From Gandjariella thermophila (lineage in GTDB: Bacteria > Actinomycetota > Actinomycetes > Mycobacteriales > Pseudonocardiaceae), in NCBI RefSeq assembly GCF_005405885.1, contig NZ_BJFL01000025.1, positions 25,767-89,766 on the forward strand: a DNA stretch of 64,000 bases, in the 5' to 3' direction. Every line of letters starts with the position of its first letter. The stretch's first letter is position 1. Below the pieces are notes generated by a model. It was not told the origin of the DNA. It did not search any database and worked only from the letters and a program-made list of their open reading frames with translations. Below are positions 9,364 to 17,911 of the stretch, piece after piece. The position numbers were made by a program, and so were the translations under genes.

Positions 9364-9366
9364 GAA

Positions 9367-10389
9367 ATGCGTGTGCTGCTGACCGGCCACCAGGGATACC
9401 TGGGCACGGTGATGGCCCCGGTCCTCGCGGCCGCCGGGCACGAGGTCGTCGGCCTCGACGCGGGCCTGTTCGACGGTTGCGTGTTGGGCCCGGCACCGGA
9501 CGACCCGCCCGGTCACCGGGTGGACCTGCGTGACGTCACCGCCGCACATCTGTCCGGAGTGGACGCCGTGATCCACCTGGCCGCGCTGTCCAACGACCCG
9601 CTGGGGGCGCTGGCCCCCGAACTCACCTACGACATCAACCACCACGCGTCCGTGCGGCTGGCCAAACTGGCCAGGGACGCCGGGGTGCGCCGCTTCCTGT
9701 ACGCGTCCACCTGCTCCGTGTACGGCGCGTCCGGCGGGGACGACCTGGTCACAGAGGACGCCCCGCTGCGGCCGGTGACGCCGTACGCGGAGTCCAAGGT
9801 GCGGGTGGAGGACGATCTGCACGGCCTGGCCGACGCCGACTTCACCCCGGTGTACCTGCGCAACGCCACCGCGTTCGGCTACTCGCCCCGGCTGCGCGCG
9901 GACATCGTGCTGAACAACCTGGTGGCGCACGCCCACCTGACCGGGCAGGTGCGGGTGCTCTCCGACGGCACCCCGTGGCGGCCGCTGGTGCACGCCGCGG
10001 ACATCGCGCGGGCCTTCGCCGCCGCGCTGGCCGCGCCGCGGGACGCGGTGCACGACCGGGCGTTCAACGTTGGCACCGAGCGGAACAACGTGACCGTCGC
10101 GGAGATCGCCGGGCAGGTGGTCGAGGCGGTGCCCGGGTCCCGGCTGCTGATCACCGGGGAGACCGGCGCGGACCCGCGCTCCTACCGCGTCGACTTCTCC
10201 CGGTTCCGCGCCGCCGTGCCCGGCTTCGACTGCGAGTGGACGGTCAAGCAGGGCGCGCTGGAACTGGCCGACGCCTACCAGCGGCACGGCCTGACCCAGC
10301 GGGACTTCGAGCGTCGCTTCACCCGGCTGGCCTGGCTGCGCGAGCGGTCCGAGGCCGGCGCCGTCGACGACACGTTGCGGCGGTGCTGA
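9367..10389 (+). CDS. NAD-dependent epimerase/dehydratase (extended SDR)
   Basis: A 340-aa extended SDR. A Rossmann glycine motif is at the very start (TGHQGYLGTVM), the catalytic Ser/Tyr/Lys are in STCSVYG and TPYAESK, and there is a typical sugar-nucleotide C-terminal lobe. It would act on an NDP-sugar by 4,6-dehydration, epimerisation or ketoreduction. It starts three bases after the PIG-L stop and ends in a TGATG overlap with the next gene, so it is clearly in the same operon. Reaction type is unresolved. Confidence 0.87.
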   Translation: MRVLLTGHQGYLGTVMAPVLAAAGHEVVGLDAGLFDGCVLGPAPDDPPGHRVDLRDVTAAHLSGVDAVIHLAALSNDPLGALAPELTYDINHHASVRLAKLARDAGVRRFLYASTCSVYGASGGDDLVTEDAPLRPVTPYAESKVRVEDDLHGLADADFTPVYLRNATAFGYSPRLRADIVLNNLVAHAHLTGQVRVLSDGTPWRPLVHAADIARAFAAALAAPRDAVHDRAFNVGTERNNVTVAEIAGQVVEAVPGSRLLITGETGADPRSYRVDFSRFRAAVPGFDCEWTVKQGALELADAYQRHGLTQRDFERRFTRLAWLRERSEAGAVDDTLRRC

Positions 10390-11699
10390 TGGCGATGCTG
10401 ATGGACGGGCCGGCGGCCTGGCCGGTGGGGGACGCCGGCGCGGAGATGTACGCGCTGGTCGAGCGGCTGTACCCGGTGTGCCGCAGCATCACCGGCGACG
10501 GGGTGCGCCGCACCCTCGACATCGTCGGCGAGTACCTGCCGCTTCAGGTGCACGAGGTGCCGACAGGCACCCCGGTGCTGGACTGGACGGTGCCGCCGGA
10601 GTGGAACATCCGGGACGCCTACATCGCCGACGCCACCGGCCGCCGGGTCGTCGACTTCGCCGCGTCCACCCTGCACGTGGTCGGCTACAGCGTGCCGGTG
10701 TCGGCGACGATGACGCTCGCCGAGTTGCGCCCGCACCTGCACACCCTGCCGGACCACCCGACCTGGATCCCCTACCGCACCAGCTACTACGCGCCCACCT
10801 GGGGCTTCTGCCTCGCCCAGGAGACGCTGGACGCCCTGCCGGACGGCGAGTACCGGGTCGAGATCGACTCGACGCTCGCGGACGGCCACCTCACCTACGC
10901 CGAGCACGTGGTCCCCGGCCGGGTCACCGACGAGGTGATCGTCTCCTGCCACGTGTGTCACCCCTCGCTGGCCAACGACAACCTGGCCGGCATCGCGGTG
11001 GCCGCCTTCCTCGCCAGGGCACTGTCCGAACGCGACCCCTGGTACACGTACCGGTTCCTGTTCGCGCCCGGCACCATCGGCGCGATCACCTGGCTGGCCC
11101 GCAACGCCGACCGCATCGACCGAATCAGGCACGGGCTGGTGCTGGCTTGCGCCGGCGACCGCGGGCCGCTGACCTACAAGCGCAGCCGGCGCGGCGACGC
11201 GGAGATCGACCGGGTGATGGCGCACGTGCTGGCCGCGTCCGGCCGGCCGCACCGGGTGGTCGACTTCTCCCCGTACGGCTACGACGAGCGGCAGTTCTGC
11301 TCGCCCGGCTTCAACCTCGGTGTCGGCTCGCTCACCCGCACCCCGTACGCCGGCTATCCCGAGTACCACACCTCCGCGGACAACCTCGACTTCGTCTCCC
11401 CGGACGCGATGGCCGACACGCTCGCGGTGTGCCGCGAGGCGTTCGGACTGCTGGACCGCAACCGCCGCTACGTCAACCTCAGCCCGTACGGCGAACCGCA
11501 ACTCGGCCGGCGCGGGCTGTACGACTCGCTCGGCGGCCGCAGCGACGCCAAGCAGGCCCAGCTGGCCATGCTGTGGGTGCTCAACCTCGCCGACGGCGAG
11601 CACAGCCTGCTGGACATGGCCGAACGGTCCGGGTTGCCGTTCGACGCCGTCGCCGACGCGGCCCGCGCGCTGCACGACGCCGGCCTGGTCAAACCATGA
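10389..11699 (+). CDS. DUF4910 / M28-like zinc aminopeptidase-type hydrolase with C-terminal winged helix
   Basis: A 436-aa protein with the DUF4910 pattern: an N-terminal insert domain (VPPEWNIRDAYI), then a catalytic-type core with SCHVCHPSLANDNLAGI supplying the His and Asp expected of M28-like co-catalytic zinc peptidases. PEYHTSADNLDFV lies near the end of the core. The last roughly 80 residues look like a winged-helix module (LDMAERSGLPFDAVADAA). Such genes recur in bacterial glycan or aminosugar clusters, where they may hydrolyse an amide on a sugar precursor rather than a peptide. The substrate is not known. ATG 10389 overlaps the previous stop. Confidence 0.75.
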   Translation: MAMLMDGPAAWPVGDAGAEMYALVERLYPVCRSITGDGVRRTLDIVGEYLPLQVHEVPTGTPVLDWTVPPEWNIRDAYIADATGRRVVDFAASTLHVVGYSVPVSATMTLAELRPHLHTLPDHPTWIPYRTSYYAPTWGFCLAQETLDALPDGEYRVEIDSTLADGHLTYAEHVVPGRVTDEVIVSCHVCHPSLANDNLAGIAVAAFLARALSERDPWYTYRFLFAPGTIGAITWLARNADRIDRIRHGLVLACAGDRGPLTYKRSRRGDAEIDRVMAHVLAASGRPHRVVDFSPYGYDERQFCSPGFNLGVGSLTRTPYAGYPEYHTSADNLDFVSPDAMADTLAVCREAFGLLDRNRRYVNLSPYGEPQLGRRGLYDSLGGRSDAKQAQLAMLWVLNLADGEHSLLDMAERSGLPFDAVADAARALHDAGLVKP

Positions 11700-12955
11700 C
11701 TACCACGCAGAACCGCGGAAACACCGCGCTCCGGGCCATGGCCGGTCGGCTGTCCTGGGGGCTGGCCGACCAGGCGGTGTCCAGCATGACCAACTTCGCG
11801 GTCGGCATCTCCGTGGCCCGCTCGCTCGGGGTGACCGCGTTCGGCGTGTTCAGCCTCGCCTGGGTGACCTACGGCGTGGTGCTCAACGTGTCCCGGGGGC
11901 TCGCCACCGACCCGCTGATGGTCCGGTTCAGCGGGGTGCCCGCCGCGGCGTGGCGCGGTGCGGTGGCCCGCTCGTCGGGGACCGCGCTCGGCGTGGGCGT
12001 GGTCACCGGCGCGGTGAGCGTGCTAGCCGGGCTCGCCATCGGCGGCTCGGTGGGGCCCGCGTTCGTCGGTCTCGGCGTCGTGCTGCCCGCGCTGCTGCTG
12101 CAGGACGCCTGGCGGTTCGGTTTCTTCGCCGCCGGCGCCGGCCGCAAGGCGTTCCTCAACGACACCGTGTGGGGCGCCGCGCTCATCCCGGCGATGGTGC
12201 TGGCCGCCCGCGACGGCAGCGTGGTCGCCTTCGTGCTGGCCTGGGGCGGCTCCGGTGCGGTGGCCGCCGGCTACGGCTGCGTCCAGGCGGGCATCCCGCC
12301 CCGGGTGTCCCGCGCGCTCGGCTGGCTGCGCGAGCAGCGCGACCTCGGGTCCCGCTACCTGGTGGAGAACGTCAGCAACAGCGGCGCCTCGCAGCTACGC
12401 GCCTACGGGTTGGGCGCGATCGCCGGGCTCGCCGCCGTGGGCACGGTGCGCGGCGCCGAACTCCTGCTCGGCCCGTTCCTCGCCGTCCTGATGGGACTGT
12501 CCCTGGTCACCGTCGCCGAGGCGGCCCGGGTGCTGCGCCGCGCCCCGCACCGGCTGCGGTTCTTCTGCCTGCTGCTCGGCGCCGGCCAGGCCGCCGCCGC
12601 GCTGCTGTGGGGCGGCGCGCTGCTGCTGCTGCCGGACCGCGCCGGTGAGTTCGTGCTCGGCGGGGTCTGGCCCACCGCCTCGGCACTGATCGTGCCGGCC
12701 ACGCTCGGCGTGATGGGCGCCAGCCTGGCCAGCGGCGCGGCGGCCGGGTTGCGCGCGCTCGGCGCGGCCCGCCGCAGCCTGCGCTCCCAACTGCTCGCCT
12801 CGACCTGCTACGTCACCGGCGGGCTGGCCGGCGCGGCCGTGGCCGGCGCGGTCGGCTCCGCCTGGGGCGTCGCCACCGCCACCATCACCGGCTCGGCCGT
12901 CTGGTGGCTACACCTGCGCGCCGGCCTGCGCGAGAACGAAGTGAGGAGCCCATGA
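11696..12955 (+). CDS. Polysaccharide flippase-like membrane protein (Wzx/MATE-like)
   Basis: A 419-aa protein that is almost entirely hydrophobic, with about 12 predicted membrane helices and short basic loops, as in Wzx/MurJ-type lipid-linked oligosaccharide flippases. It begins with a cytoplasmic amphipathic segment (LRAMAGRLSWGLADQAVSSMTNF) that matches the first helix of this family. Next to a ligase or polymerase candidate and several glycosyltransferases, it probably exports the lipid-linked repeat unit. It overlaps both neighbours by four bases. Confidence 0.78.
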   Translation: MTTTQNRGNTALRAMAGRLSWGLADQAVSSMTNFAVGISVARSLGVTAFGVFSLAWVTYGVVLNVSRGLATDPLMVRFSGVPAAAWRGAVARSSGTALGVGVVTGAVSVLAGLAIGGSVGPAFVGLGVVLPALLLQDAWRFGFFAAGAGRKAFLNDTVWGAALIPAMVLAARDGSVVAFVLAWGGSGAVAAGYGCVQAGIPPRVSRALGWLREQRDLGSRYLVENVSNSGASQLRAYGLGAIAGLAAVGTVRGAELLLGPFLAVLMGLSLVTVAEAARVLRRAPHRLRFFCLLLGAGQAAAALLWGGALLLLPDRAGEFVLGGVWPTASALIVPATLGVMGASLASGAAAGLRALGAARRSLRSQLLASTCYVTGGLAGAAVAGAVGSAWGVATATITGSAVWWLHLRAGLRENEVRSP

Positions 12956-13902
12956 CCGCCACACCCCGACTCTCCATCGGCCTGCCCGTGTACAACGGCG
13001 AGGAGTACCTGGCCGAGGCGCTGGACGCGCTGCTCGGCCAGACCTACGCCGACTTCGAGCTGATCATCTCGGACAACGCGTCCACCGACGGCACCGCGGA
13101 CATCTGCCGGGACTACGCGGCCCGCGACCCGCGCATCCGCTACATCCGGCTGGCGCGGAACATCGGTGCCGCGCCGAACCACAACTTCGTGTTCCGCGAG
13201 GCCCGCGGGGAGCTGTTCAAGTGGGCCTCGCACGACGACCTGTACGGCCGGGACCTGCTGCGGGCCTGCGTCGAGGCGCTGGACGCGCGGCCGCACATGG
13301 TGCTCGCGCACGCCTGGCAGGCCATCATCGACGGCGGCGGCCGGGTGACGGTGCCGTTCGACTACCGGCTGGCCACCGACTCGCCGCGCGCGTCCGAGCG
13401 GTTCCGCAGCCTGCTGTTCGAACCCGGCGGCGACGACTTCTACGGGGTGATCCGCGCCGACGTGCTGCGCCGGGTCAAGCCGCACGACAGCTACCACCAC
13501 GCGGACCGCACGTTCGTCGCGGAGATCGCCCTGCACGGGCCGTTCCACCAGGTGCCCGAGCTGCTGTACTTCCGCCGCGACCACCCCACCCGGGCCGAGC
13601 GGGCCAACCCCGGCAAGCGCAGCCGGTGCGCCAACCTGGACCCGCGCCGGGCCGACCCGCTGCGGCACCCGACCGCGCGGCTGCTCGCCGAGTACGTGTG
13701 GGGCTACCTGGCGGCGATCCGCCGGGCCCCGCTGCCCCCGGGCGAACGTGCCGCGTGCTACCGCGCGCTGGCCGCGTGGCTGGCCAGCCGGACCCGGCCC
13801 GGCGCCGGCGAGCGGGTCGAGGACCGCGCGCCGGTGGATGCCGGCGAGCTGTCCCTGTCCGTCGACGCGATCGTCGCCGGCCGCGAGGGGAGGTCCACAT
13901 GA
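12952..13902 (+). CDS. GT2-family glycosyltransferase
   Basis: A 316-aa GT-A fold enzyme starting with LSIGLPVYNGEEYL, followed by FELIISDNASTDGTADI (the first nucleotide-binding Asp) and WASHDDLYGRDLL, which contains the DxD-type metal motif (HDD). It probably transfers a sugar from an NDP donor to the lipid-linked glycan in the cytoplasm. It overlaps the flippase upstream and the pyruvyltransferase-like gene downstream, so it is translationally coupled to both. Donor unknown. Confidence 0.87.
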   Translation: MTATPRLSIGLPVYNGEEYLAEALDALLGQTYADFELIISDNASTDGTADICRDYAARDPRIRYIRLARNIGAAPNHNFVFREARGELFKWASHDDLYGRDLLRACVEALDARPHMVLAHAWQAIIDGGGRVTVPFDYRLATDSPRASERFRSLLFEPGGDDFYGVIRADVLRRVKPHDSYHHADRTFVAEIALHGPFHQVPELLYFRRDHPTRAERANPGKRSRCANLDPRRADPLRHPTARLLAEYVWGYLAAIRRAPLPPGERAACYRALAAWLASRTRPGAGERVEDRAPVDAGELSLSVDAIVAGREGRST

Positions 13903-15137
13903 GGAGGCTGCGCGTGGGCGTGTTCGGCCTGCTCGGCTCCGGCAACCTCGGCAACGACGGATCGCTCGAGGCGGTGCTCCACCACCTGCGCACCGCCCAT
14001 CCGGACGCGGTCGTGGACGCGCTGTGCGGCGGCCCGGAGCGGGTCACCGCCCGGTACGGCATCCCCGCCACCCGGCTGCACTGGTATCACGCGGAGTACC
14101 GGACCGCCTCCAGCGTCGCCGCGATGGCCGGGAAGCTGCTCGGCAAGCTCGTCGACATCGCCCGCACCGCGGCGTGGGTGCGCCGGCACGAGGTGGTGAT
14201 CGTGCCGGGGATGGGCGTGCTGGAGGCCACCCTTCCGCTGCGGCCGTGGGGGTTCCCGTACTCGCTGTTCCTGCTGTGCGCGGCCGGCCGGCTGCTCGGC
14301 ACCCGGGTCGCACTGGTCAGCGTCGGCGCGGACGTGATCAGTCACCGGGCCACCCGGGCACTGGTGCGCGCCGCGGCCCGGCTGGCCGCCTACCGGTCCT
14401 ACCGGGACACGCTGTCCCGGGACGCGATGCGGGCCATGGGCGTGGACACCGCGCGCGACGAGGTCCACCCCGATCTGGCGTTCGCGCTGCCGACCCCCCG
14501 GTCGTACGCCGAGCCGGGCACGGTCGGGGTCGGCGTGATGGCCTTCCGCGGCGGCAACGACGACCGGGCACGGGCCGAGCAGATCTACCGCCGCTACGTC
14601 GACGGGATGACCCGCTTCGTCCGCCACCTGGTCGACAGTGGACGGTCGGTGCGGCTGTTCACCGGCGACGAGGTCGACCAGCCGGTGGTCGCCGAGATCA
14701 TCGCCACGGTCGGCTCGCCGCGGGTGTCCGCCGCCTCGGTGTCCTCTCTGGACGAGCTGATGCGGGAGATGGCGGCGGTCGACACCGTGGTGGCCACGCG
14801 CTACCACAACGTGCTGTGCGCGCTGAAGGTCGGCACGCCGACGCTGTCGGTCGGCTACGCCGCCAAGAACGACGTGCTCATGGCCGAGATGGGGCTGGCC
14901 GAGTTCCGTCACCCGGCCCGTGCCGTCGACGCCGGCCGGTTGATCGAGCAGTTCACCCGGCTCGAACAGCGGGCGCCGGAGCTGCGGCGGACGCTGGCTG
15001 AGCGCAACCTGGCCGTCGCGAAACGGATCGAGCACCAGCTCACCGCCCTGTCCGCCGCGGTCCTCCCGCCGACCCGTTCCGCGGCCGGGTCCGCCCCGGC
15101 GGAGTTCCCCACGGCCGCCTCCCAGGAGATCCGATGA
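13899..15137 (+). CDS. Polysaccharide pyruvyltransferase-family protein
   Basis: A 412-aa protein matching the polysaccharide pyruvyl transferase (CsaB/AmsJ) fold. It opens with a glycine-rich segment (VGVFGLLGSGNLGNDGSLEAVLHHL), then VIVPGMGVLEA, and the C-terminal half has VVATRYHNVLCALKVGTPTLSVGYAAKND, where the RYHN / GTP segments are family hallmarks. These enzymes add pyruvate ketals to glycans from phosphoenolpyruvate. It would give the polymer negative charge. The C-terminal tail after about residue 385 is low complexity. Confidence 0.8.
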   Translation: MRRLRVGVFGLLGSGNLGNDGSLEAVLHHLRTAHPDAVVDALCGGPERVTARYGIPATRLHWYHAEYRTASSVAAMAGKLLGKLVDIARTAAWVRRHEVVIVPGMGVLEATLPLRPWGFPYSLFLLCAAGRLLGTRVALVSVGADVISHRATRALVRAAARLAAYRSYRDTLSRDAMRAMGVDTARDEVHPDLAFALPTPRSYAEPGTVGVGVMAFRGGNDDRARAEQIYRRYVDGMTRFVRHLVDSGRSVRLFTGDEVDQPVVAEIIATVGSPRVSAASVSSLDELMREMAAVDTVVATRYHNVLCALKVGTPTLSVGYAAKNDVLMAEMGLAEFRHPARAVDAGRLIEQFTRLEQRAPELRRTLAERNLAVAKRIEHQLTALSAAVLPPTRSAAGSAPAEFPTAASQEIR

Positions 15138-15682
15138 AGGCCACCGAGGTGCCGGCGATCGCCGGCGCGTACCTGTTCGAACCGGCGCCGCACGCCGACC
15201 ACCGCGGCTTCTTCTGCCGCACTTTCGACGCCGACGTGGTCCGCTCGGTGGGCATCGACCCGAACGCCTTCGTCCAGGACAGCGTGTCCCGCTCCGGCAG
15301 GGGCGTGCTGCGCGGGCTGCACCTGCGCTCCGGTGCCGGCGAGGCCAAGCTGGTCCGGTGCTCGTCCGGCGCGGTCTTCGACGTCGTCGTCGACCTGCGC
15401 CCCGGCTCGCCGACCTATCGCAACACCGCCTTGTTCGAACTGTCCGGAGACACCCAGGTCACCCTGTACATCCCGGCCGGCTGCGCGCACGGGTTCCAGG
15501 CGCTGACCGATCCGGCGGACGTCTCCTACCGGATCGACCGCAGGCACGACCCGGCCGAGGACGTGACGATCGCGTTTGACGATCCCGAACTGGCCATTCC
15601 GTGGCCGCTTCCGGTCACGTCCATGTCCGACCGGGATCGGCAGGCACCGCCACTCGCCGAGGTCCTGCCGAGGGTGAGGTGA
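15134..15682 (+). CDS. dTDP-4-dehydrorhamnose 3,5-epimerase-like cupin (RmlC family)
   Basis: A 182-aa RmlC-type cupin, the usual length for the family. Visible motifs are DHRGFFCRTFD, RGVLRGLHLRSG (catalytic His), VVDLRPGSPTYR and PAGCAHGFQAL. The family epimerises or isomerises NDP-4-keto-6-deoxysugars. Here it would act in the same sugar pathway as the C-methyltransferase and epimerase. It starts in an ATGA overlap and ends overlapping the aminotransferase gene. Confidence 0.87.
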   Translation: MKATEVPAIAGAYLFEPAPHADHRGFFCRTFDADVVRSVGIDPNAFVQDSVSRSGRGVLRGLHLRSGAGEAKLVRCSSGAVFDVVVDLRPGSPTYRNTALFELSGDTQVTLYIPAGCAHGFQALTDPADVSYRIDRRHDPAEDVTIAFDDPELAIPWPLPVTSMSDRDRQAPPLAEVLPRVR

Positions 15683-17010
15683 GCACCGTGGACACGAACC
15701 GACCGCTGCTCCGGTCACGGCTGGCCAACGAGCGGCTGCACACCATGATTCCGGGGGGCGCGCACACCTACGCCAAGGGGGACGACCAGTACCCCGAGGA
15801 CCTCGCGCCGGTGATCAGCCACGGCCGTGGCGCGCACGTATGGGACGTCGACGGTAACGAGTACATCGAGTACGGCTCCGGGCTGCGCTCGGTCAGCCTC
15901 GGCCACGCGCACCCGCGCGTCCTCGCGGCGGTGCGACGGGAACTCGACCGGGGCAGCAACTTCGTCCGGCCCTCCATCGTGGAAGTCGAGGCGGCCGAAC
16001 GGTTCCTTACCACCGTGCCGACCGCGGAGATGGTGAAGTTCGCGAAGAACGGCTCCGATGTCACCACGGCCGCCGTGCGGCTGGCCCGCGCGGTCACCGG
16101 CCGCCCCATGGTGGCGATCTGCCGCGATCACCCGTTCTTCTCCACCGACGACTGGTTCATCGGCACCACGGCGATGTCAGCCGGCGTTCCCGCGGCGACC
16201 ACCGAGCTGACCGTCACCTTCCCGTACGGCGACCTGGCCGCTACCGAGGACCTGCTCAACCGGCACGAGGGGCGGATCGCCTGCCTCGTCCTCGAACCCG
16301 CCACCCAGCAGGATCCGCCGCCCGGGTACCTCGCCGGGCTGCGCGAACTCGCCGACCGGCACGGCTGCGTGCTCGTCTTCGACGAGATGATCACCGGCTT
16401 CCGCTGGTCCGCCGCGGGCGCCCAGGGCCTGTACGGCGTCGTCCCGGACCTGTCCACGTTCGGTAAGGCGCTGGGCAACGGCTTCGCCGTCGCCGCGCTG
16501 GCCGGCCGCAGGGAACTGATGGAGCGGGGTGGCCTACGCGACTCCCGGGACCGGGTGTTCCTGCTGTCCACCACGCACGGGGCGGAGACGCACTCGCTGG
16601 CCGCCGCCATGGCGGTGCTGGACACCTACGTCGAGGAGGGCATCACCGCGCGGCTGCACGCTCTCGGCGAGCGGCTCGCCGCCGGCGTCCGGGAGGTCGC
16701 CTCCGGCATGGGCGTCGGCGACCACGTCGTGGTCCGCGGCCGGGCCAGCAACCTGGTGTTCGCCACCCTGGACGAGAACCGGCAGCCGTCGCAGCGGTAC
16801 CGCACGCTCTTCCTGCGCCAGCTACTCGCCGGCGGCGTGCTCGCACCGTCCTTTGTGGTCAGTGGCGCGCTCGACGACGCCGACATCGACCGCACCGTCG
16901 ACATCGTCGCCGAGGCCTGCGCGGTGTATCGCAAGGCGCTCGACTGCGGAGACCCCACTCCCTGGCTGGGCGGTCGACCGGTGAAGCCGGTGTTCCGCCG
17001 CTTCGTGTGA
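15679..17010 (+). CDS. PLP-dependent class III aminotransferase / GSA aminomutase-like
   Basis: A 443-aa class III PLP enzyme. MIPGGAHTYAKGDDQYP, the PLP-contact region and the Schiff-base Lys in STFGKALGNGFAVAAL are all present. It resembles glutamate-1-semialdehyde 2,1-aminomutase, but genes of this kind in polysaccharide islands are generally sugar or side-chain aminotransferases rather than haem enzymes. GTG 15679 overlaps the RmlC-like stop; GTG 15688 is an alternative. It is the last intact gene of the island operon. Confidence 0.8.
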   Translation: MSTVDTNRPLLRSRLANERLHTMIPGGAHTYAKGDDQYPEDLAPVISHGRGAHVWDVDGNEYIEYGSGLRSVSLGHAHPRVLAAVRRELDRGSNFVRPSIVEVEAAERFLTTVPTAEMVKFAKNGSDVTTAAVRLARAVTGRPMVAICRDHPFFSTDDWFIGTTAMSAGVPAATTELTVTFPYGDLAATEDLLNRHEGRIACLVLEPATQQDPPPGYLAGLRELADRHGCVLVFDEMITGFRWSAAGAQGLYGVVPDLSTFGKALGNGFAVAALAGRRELMERGGLRDSRDRVFLLSTTHGAETHSLAAAMAVLDTYVEEGITARLHALGERLAAGVREVASGMGVGDHVVVRGRASNLVFATLDENRQPSQRYRTLFLRQLLAGGVLAPSFVVSGALDDADIDRTVDIVAEACAVYRKALDCGDPTPWLGGRPVKPVFRRFV

Positions 17011-17064
17011 CGCGCCGGCGACTGTTGGCGGGGGCCTTGGGGCAGAGAGGAGATCGGTGAACGG

Positions 17065-17178
17065 ATGGATGTATTCGCAGCGGACGAGCTGTGCGGGCGG
17101 GCCGCCCTCGTCACCGGCGCGAGCGGCGAAATCGGCAGAGCCATCGCGGTGGCTCTTGCGCCCAGCTCACCAGCGTGA
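17065..17178 (+). pseudogene. Truncated short-chain dehydrogenase (SDR) remnant
   Basis: A ribosome-binding site (GAGAGGAG) precedes ATG 17065. The 37-residue product contains a clear SDR cofactor motif, RAALVTGASGEIGRAIAVALA (TGxxxGxG), then runs directly into CCCAGCTCACC and a stop. Nothing recognisable of the remaining 200 residues of an SDR follows before the convergent PAP2 gene. It is therefore read as the decayed 5' end of an SDR/FabG-type gene at the edge of the glycan island. Confidence 0.65.
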
Positions 17179-17248
17179 CCCTGCTACCGACCGAGTTCGT
17201 CTCCGGCGCGCCGATCTGGCACCCGACAGCGACTGACTGCGGCCTTGA

Positions 17249-17911
17249 TCAGCGCCCGGAGCGAATACCGGCGACGCGGTCGACCAGCCACGCGGTGGCC
17301 GGCACCACCGCCAGCGCGGTGGCGTAGCCGCCGAGTGCGTCGGTGGGGTAGTGGGCGCCGAGGGCGACCTCGGCCCACCCCATCGCCGCCCCCGCCAGTG
17401 CGGCCGCGACCAGCGGCAGCAGCGTCGCGGCCCGGCGGCGAAGCCGGAGCATCCCCGTGGCGACCAGCGCCGCGACGAGGGCGAGCGCGGTGGCCAGCGC
17501 GGTGTGCCCGCTGGGAAACGACAGGTAGCCACCGTGAATCGTGCGGCCCACCACGTGCTTGAGCAGAGACGTCGACCCGACGGTGAGGCCGGCACCGGCG
17601 AGCGTGAGCACCGCGGCGCGCGGCCGCCGGAGCAGCAGGCAGGCGGCTACCGCCGCGGCGACCAGGATGGTCGCGCCGACCGGTTCGCCGCAGAAGTCGA
17701 TGGCCAGCGCGGCGTAGCGCCACGGCGGCCGCACACCGTCGACGCCGGGCAGGATCCACCCGTCGACCGCCCCCGGGGTGCGATGACCGGCGTAGTGGAC
17801 GCCGAGGGCGGCGACCACCAGCGCGCCGAGGACCGCCAGCACCCCGAGCGGCAGTCCGAGGCCCGGGGGCAGGGCCGGTCGTTCGCTGTGCCGTTCACTG
17901 GGTGCGGGCAA
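17249..17911 (-). CDS. PAP2-superfamily membrane phosphatase
   Basis: A 220-aa membrane protein with about six hydrophobic helices and the three phosphatase signature blocks in order: KHVVGRT (a KxxxxxxRP variant without the final Pro), LSFPSGHTALA (PSGH with the catalytic His) and ALGAHYPTDALGG (the SR-x5-H-x3-D block with SR replaced by ALGA). PAP2 enzymes dephosphorylate prenyl or lipid pyrophosphates at the membrane surface. Next to the glycan island it may recycle an undecaprenyl- or decaprenyl-phosphate carrier. Its start overlaps the end of the upstream membrane-protein gene on the same strand by about 17 bases. Confidence 0.82.
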   Translation of the reverse strand: MPAPSERHSERPALPPGLGLPLGVLAVLGALVVAALGVHYAGHRTPGAVDGWILPGVDGVRPPWRYAALAIDFCGEPVGATILVAAAVAACLLLRRPRAAVLTLAGAGLTVGSTSLLKHVVGRTIHGGYLSFPSGHTALATALALVAALVATGMLRLRRRAATLLPLVAAALAGAAMGWAEVALGAHYPTDALGGYATALAVVPATAWLVDRVAGIRSGR

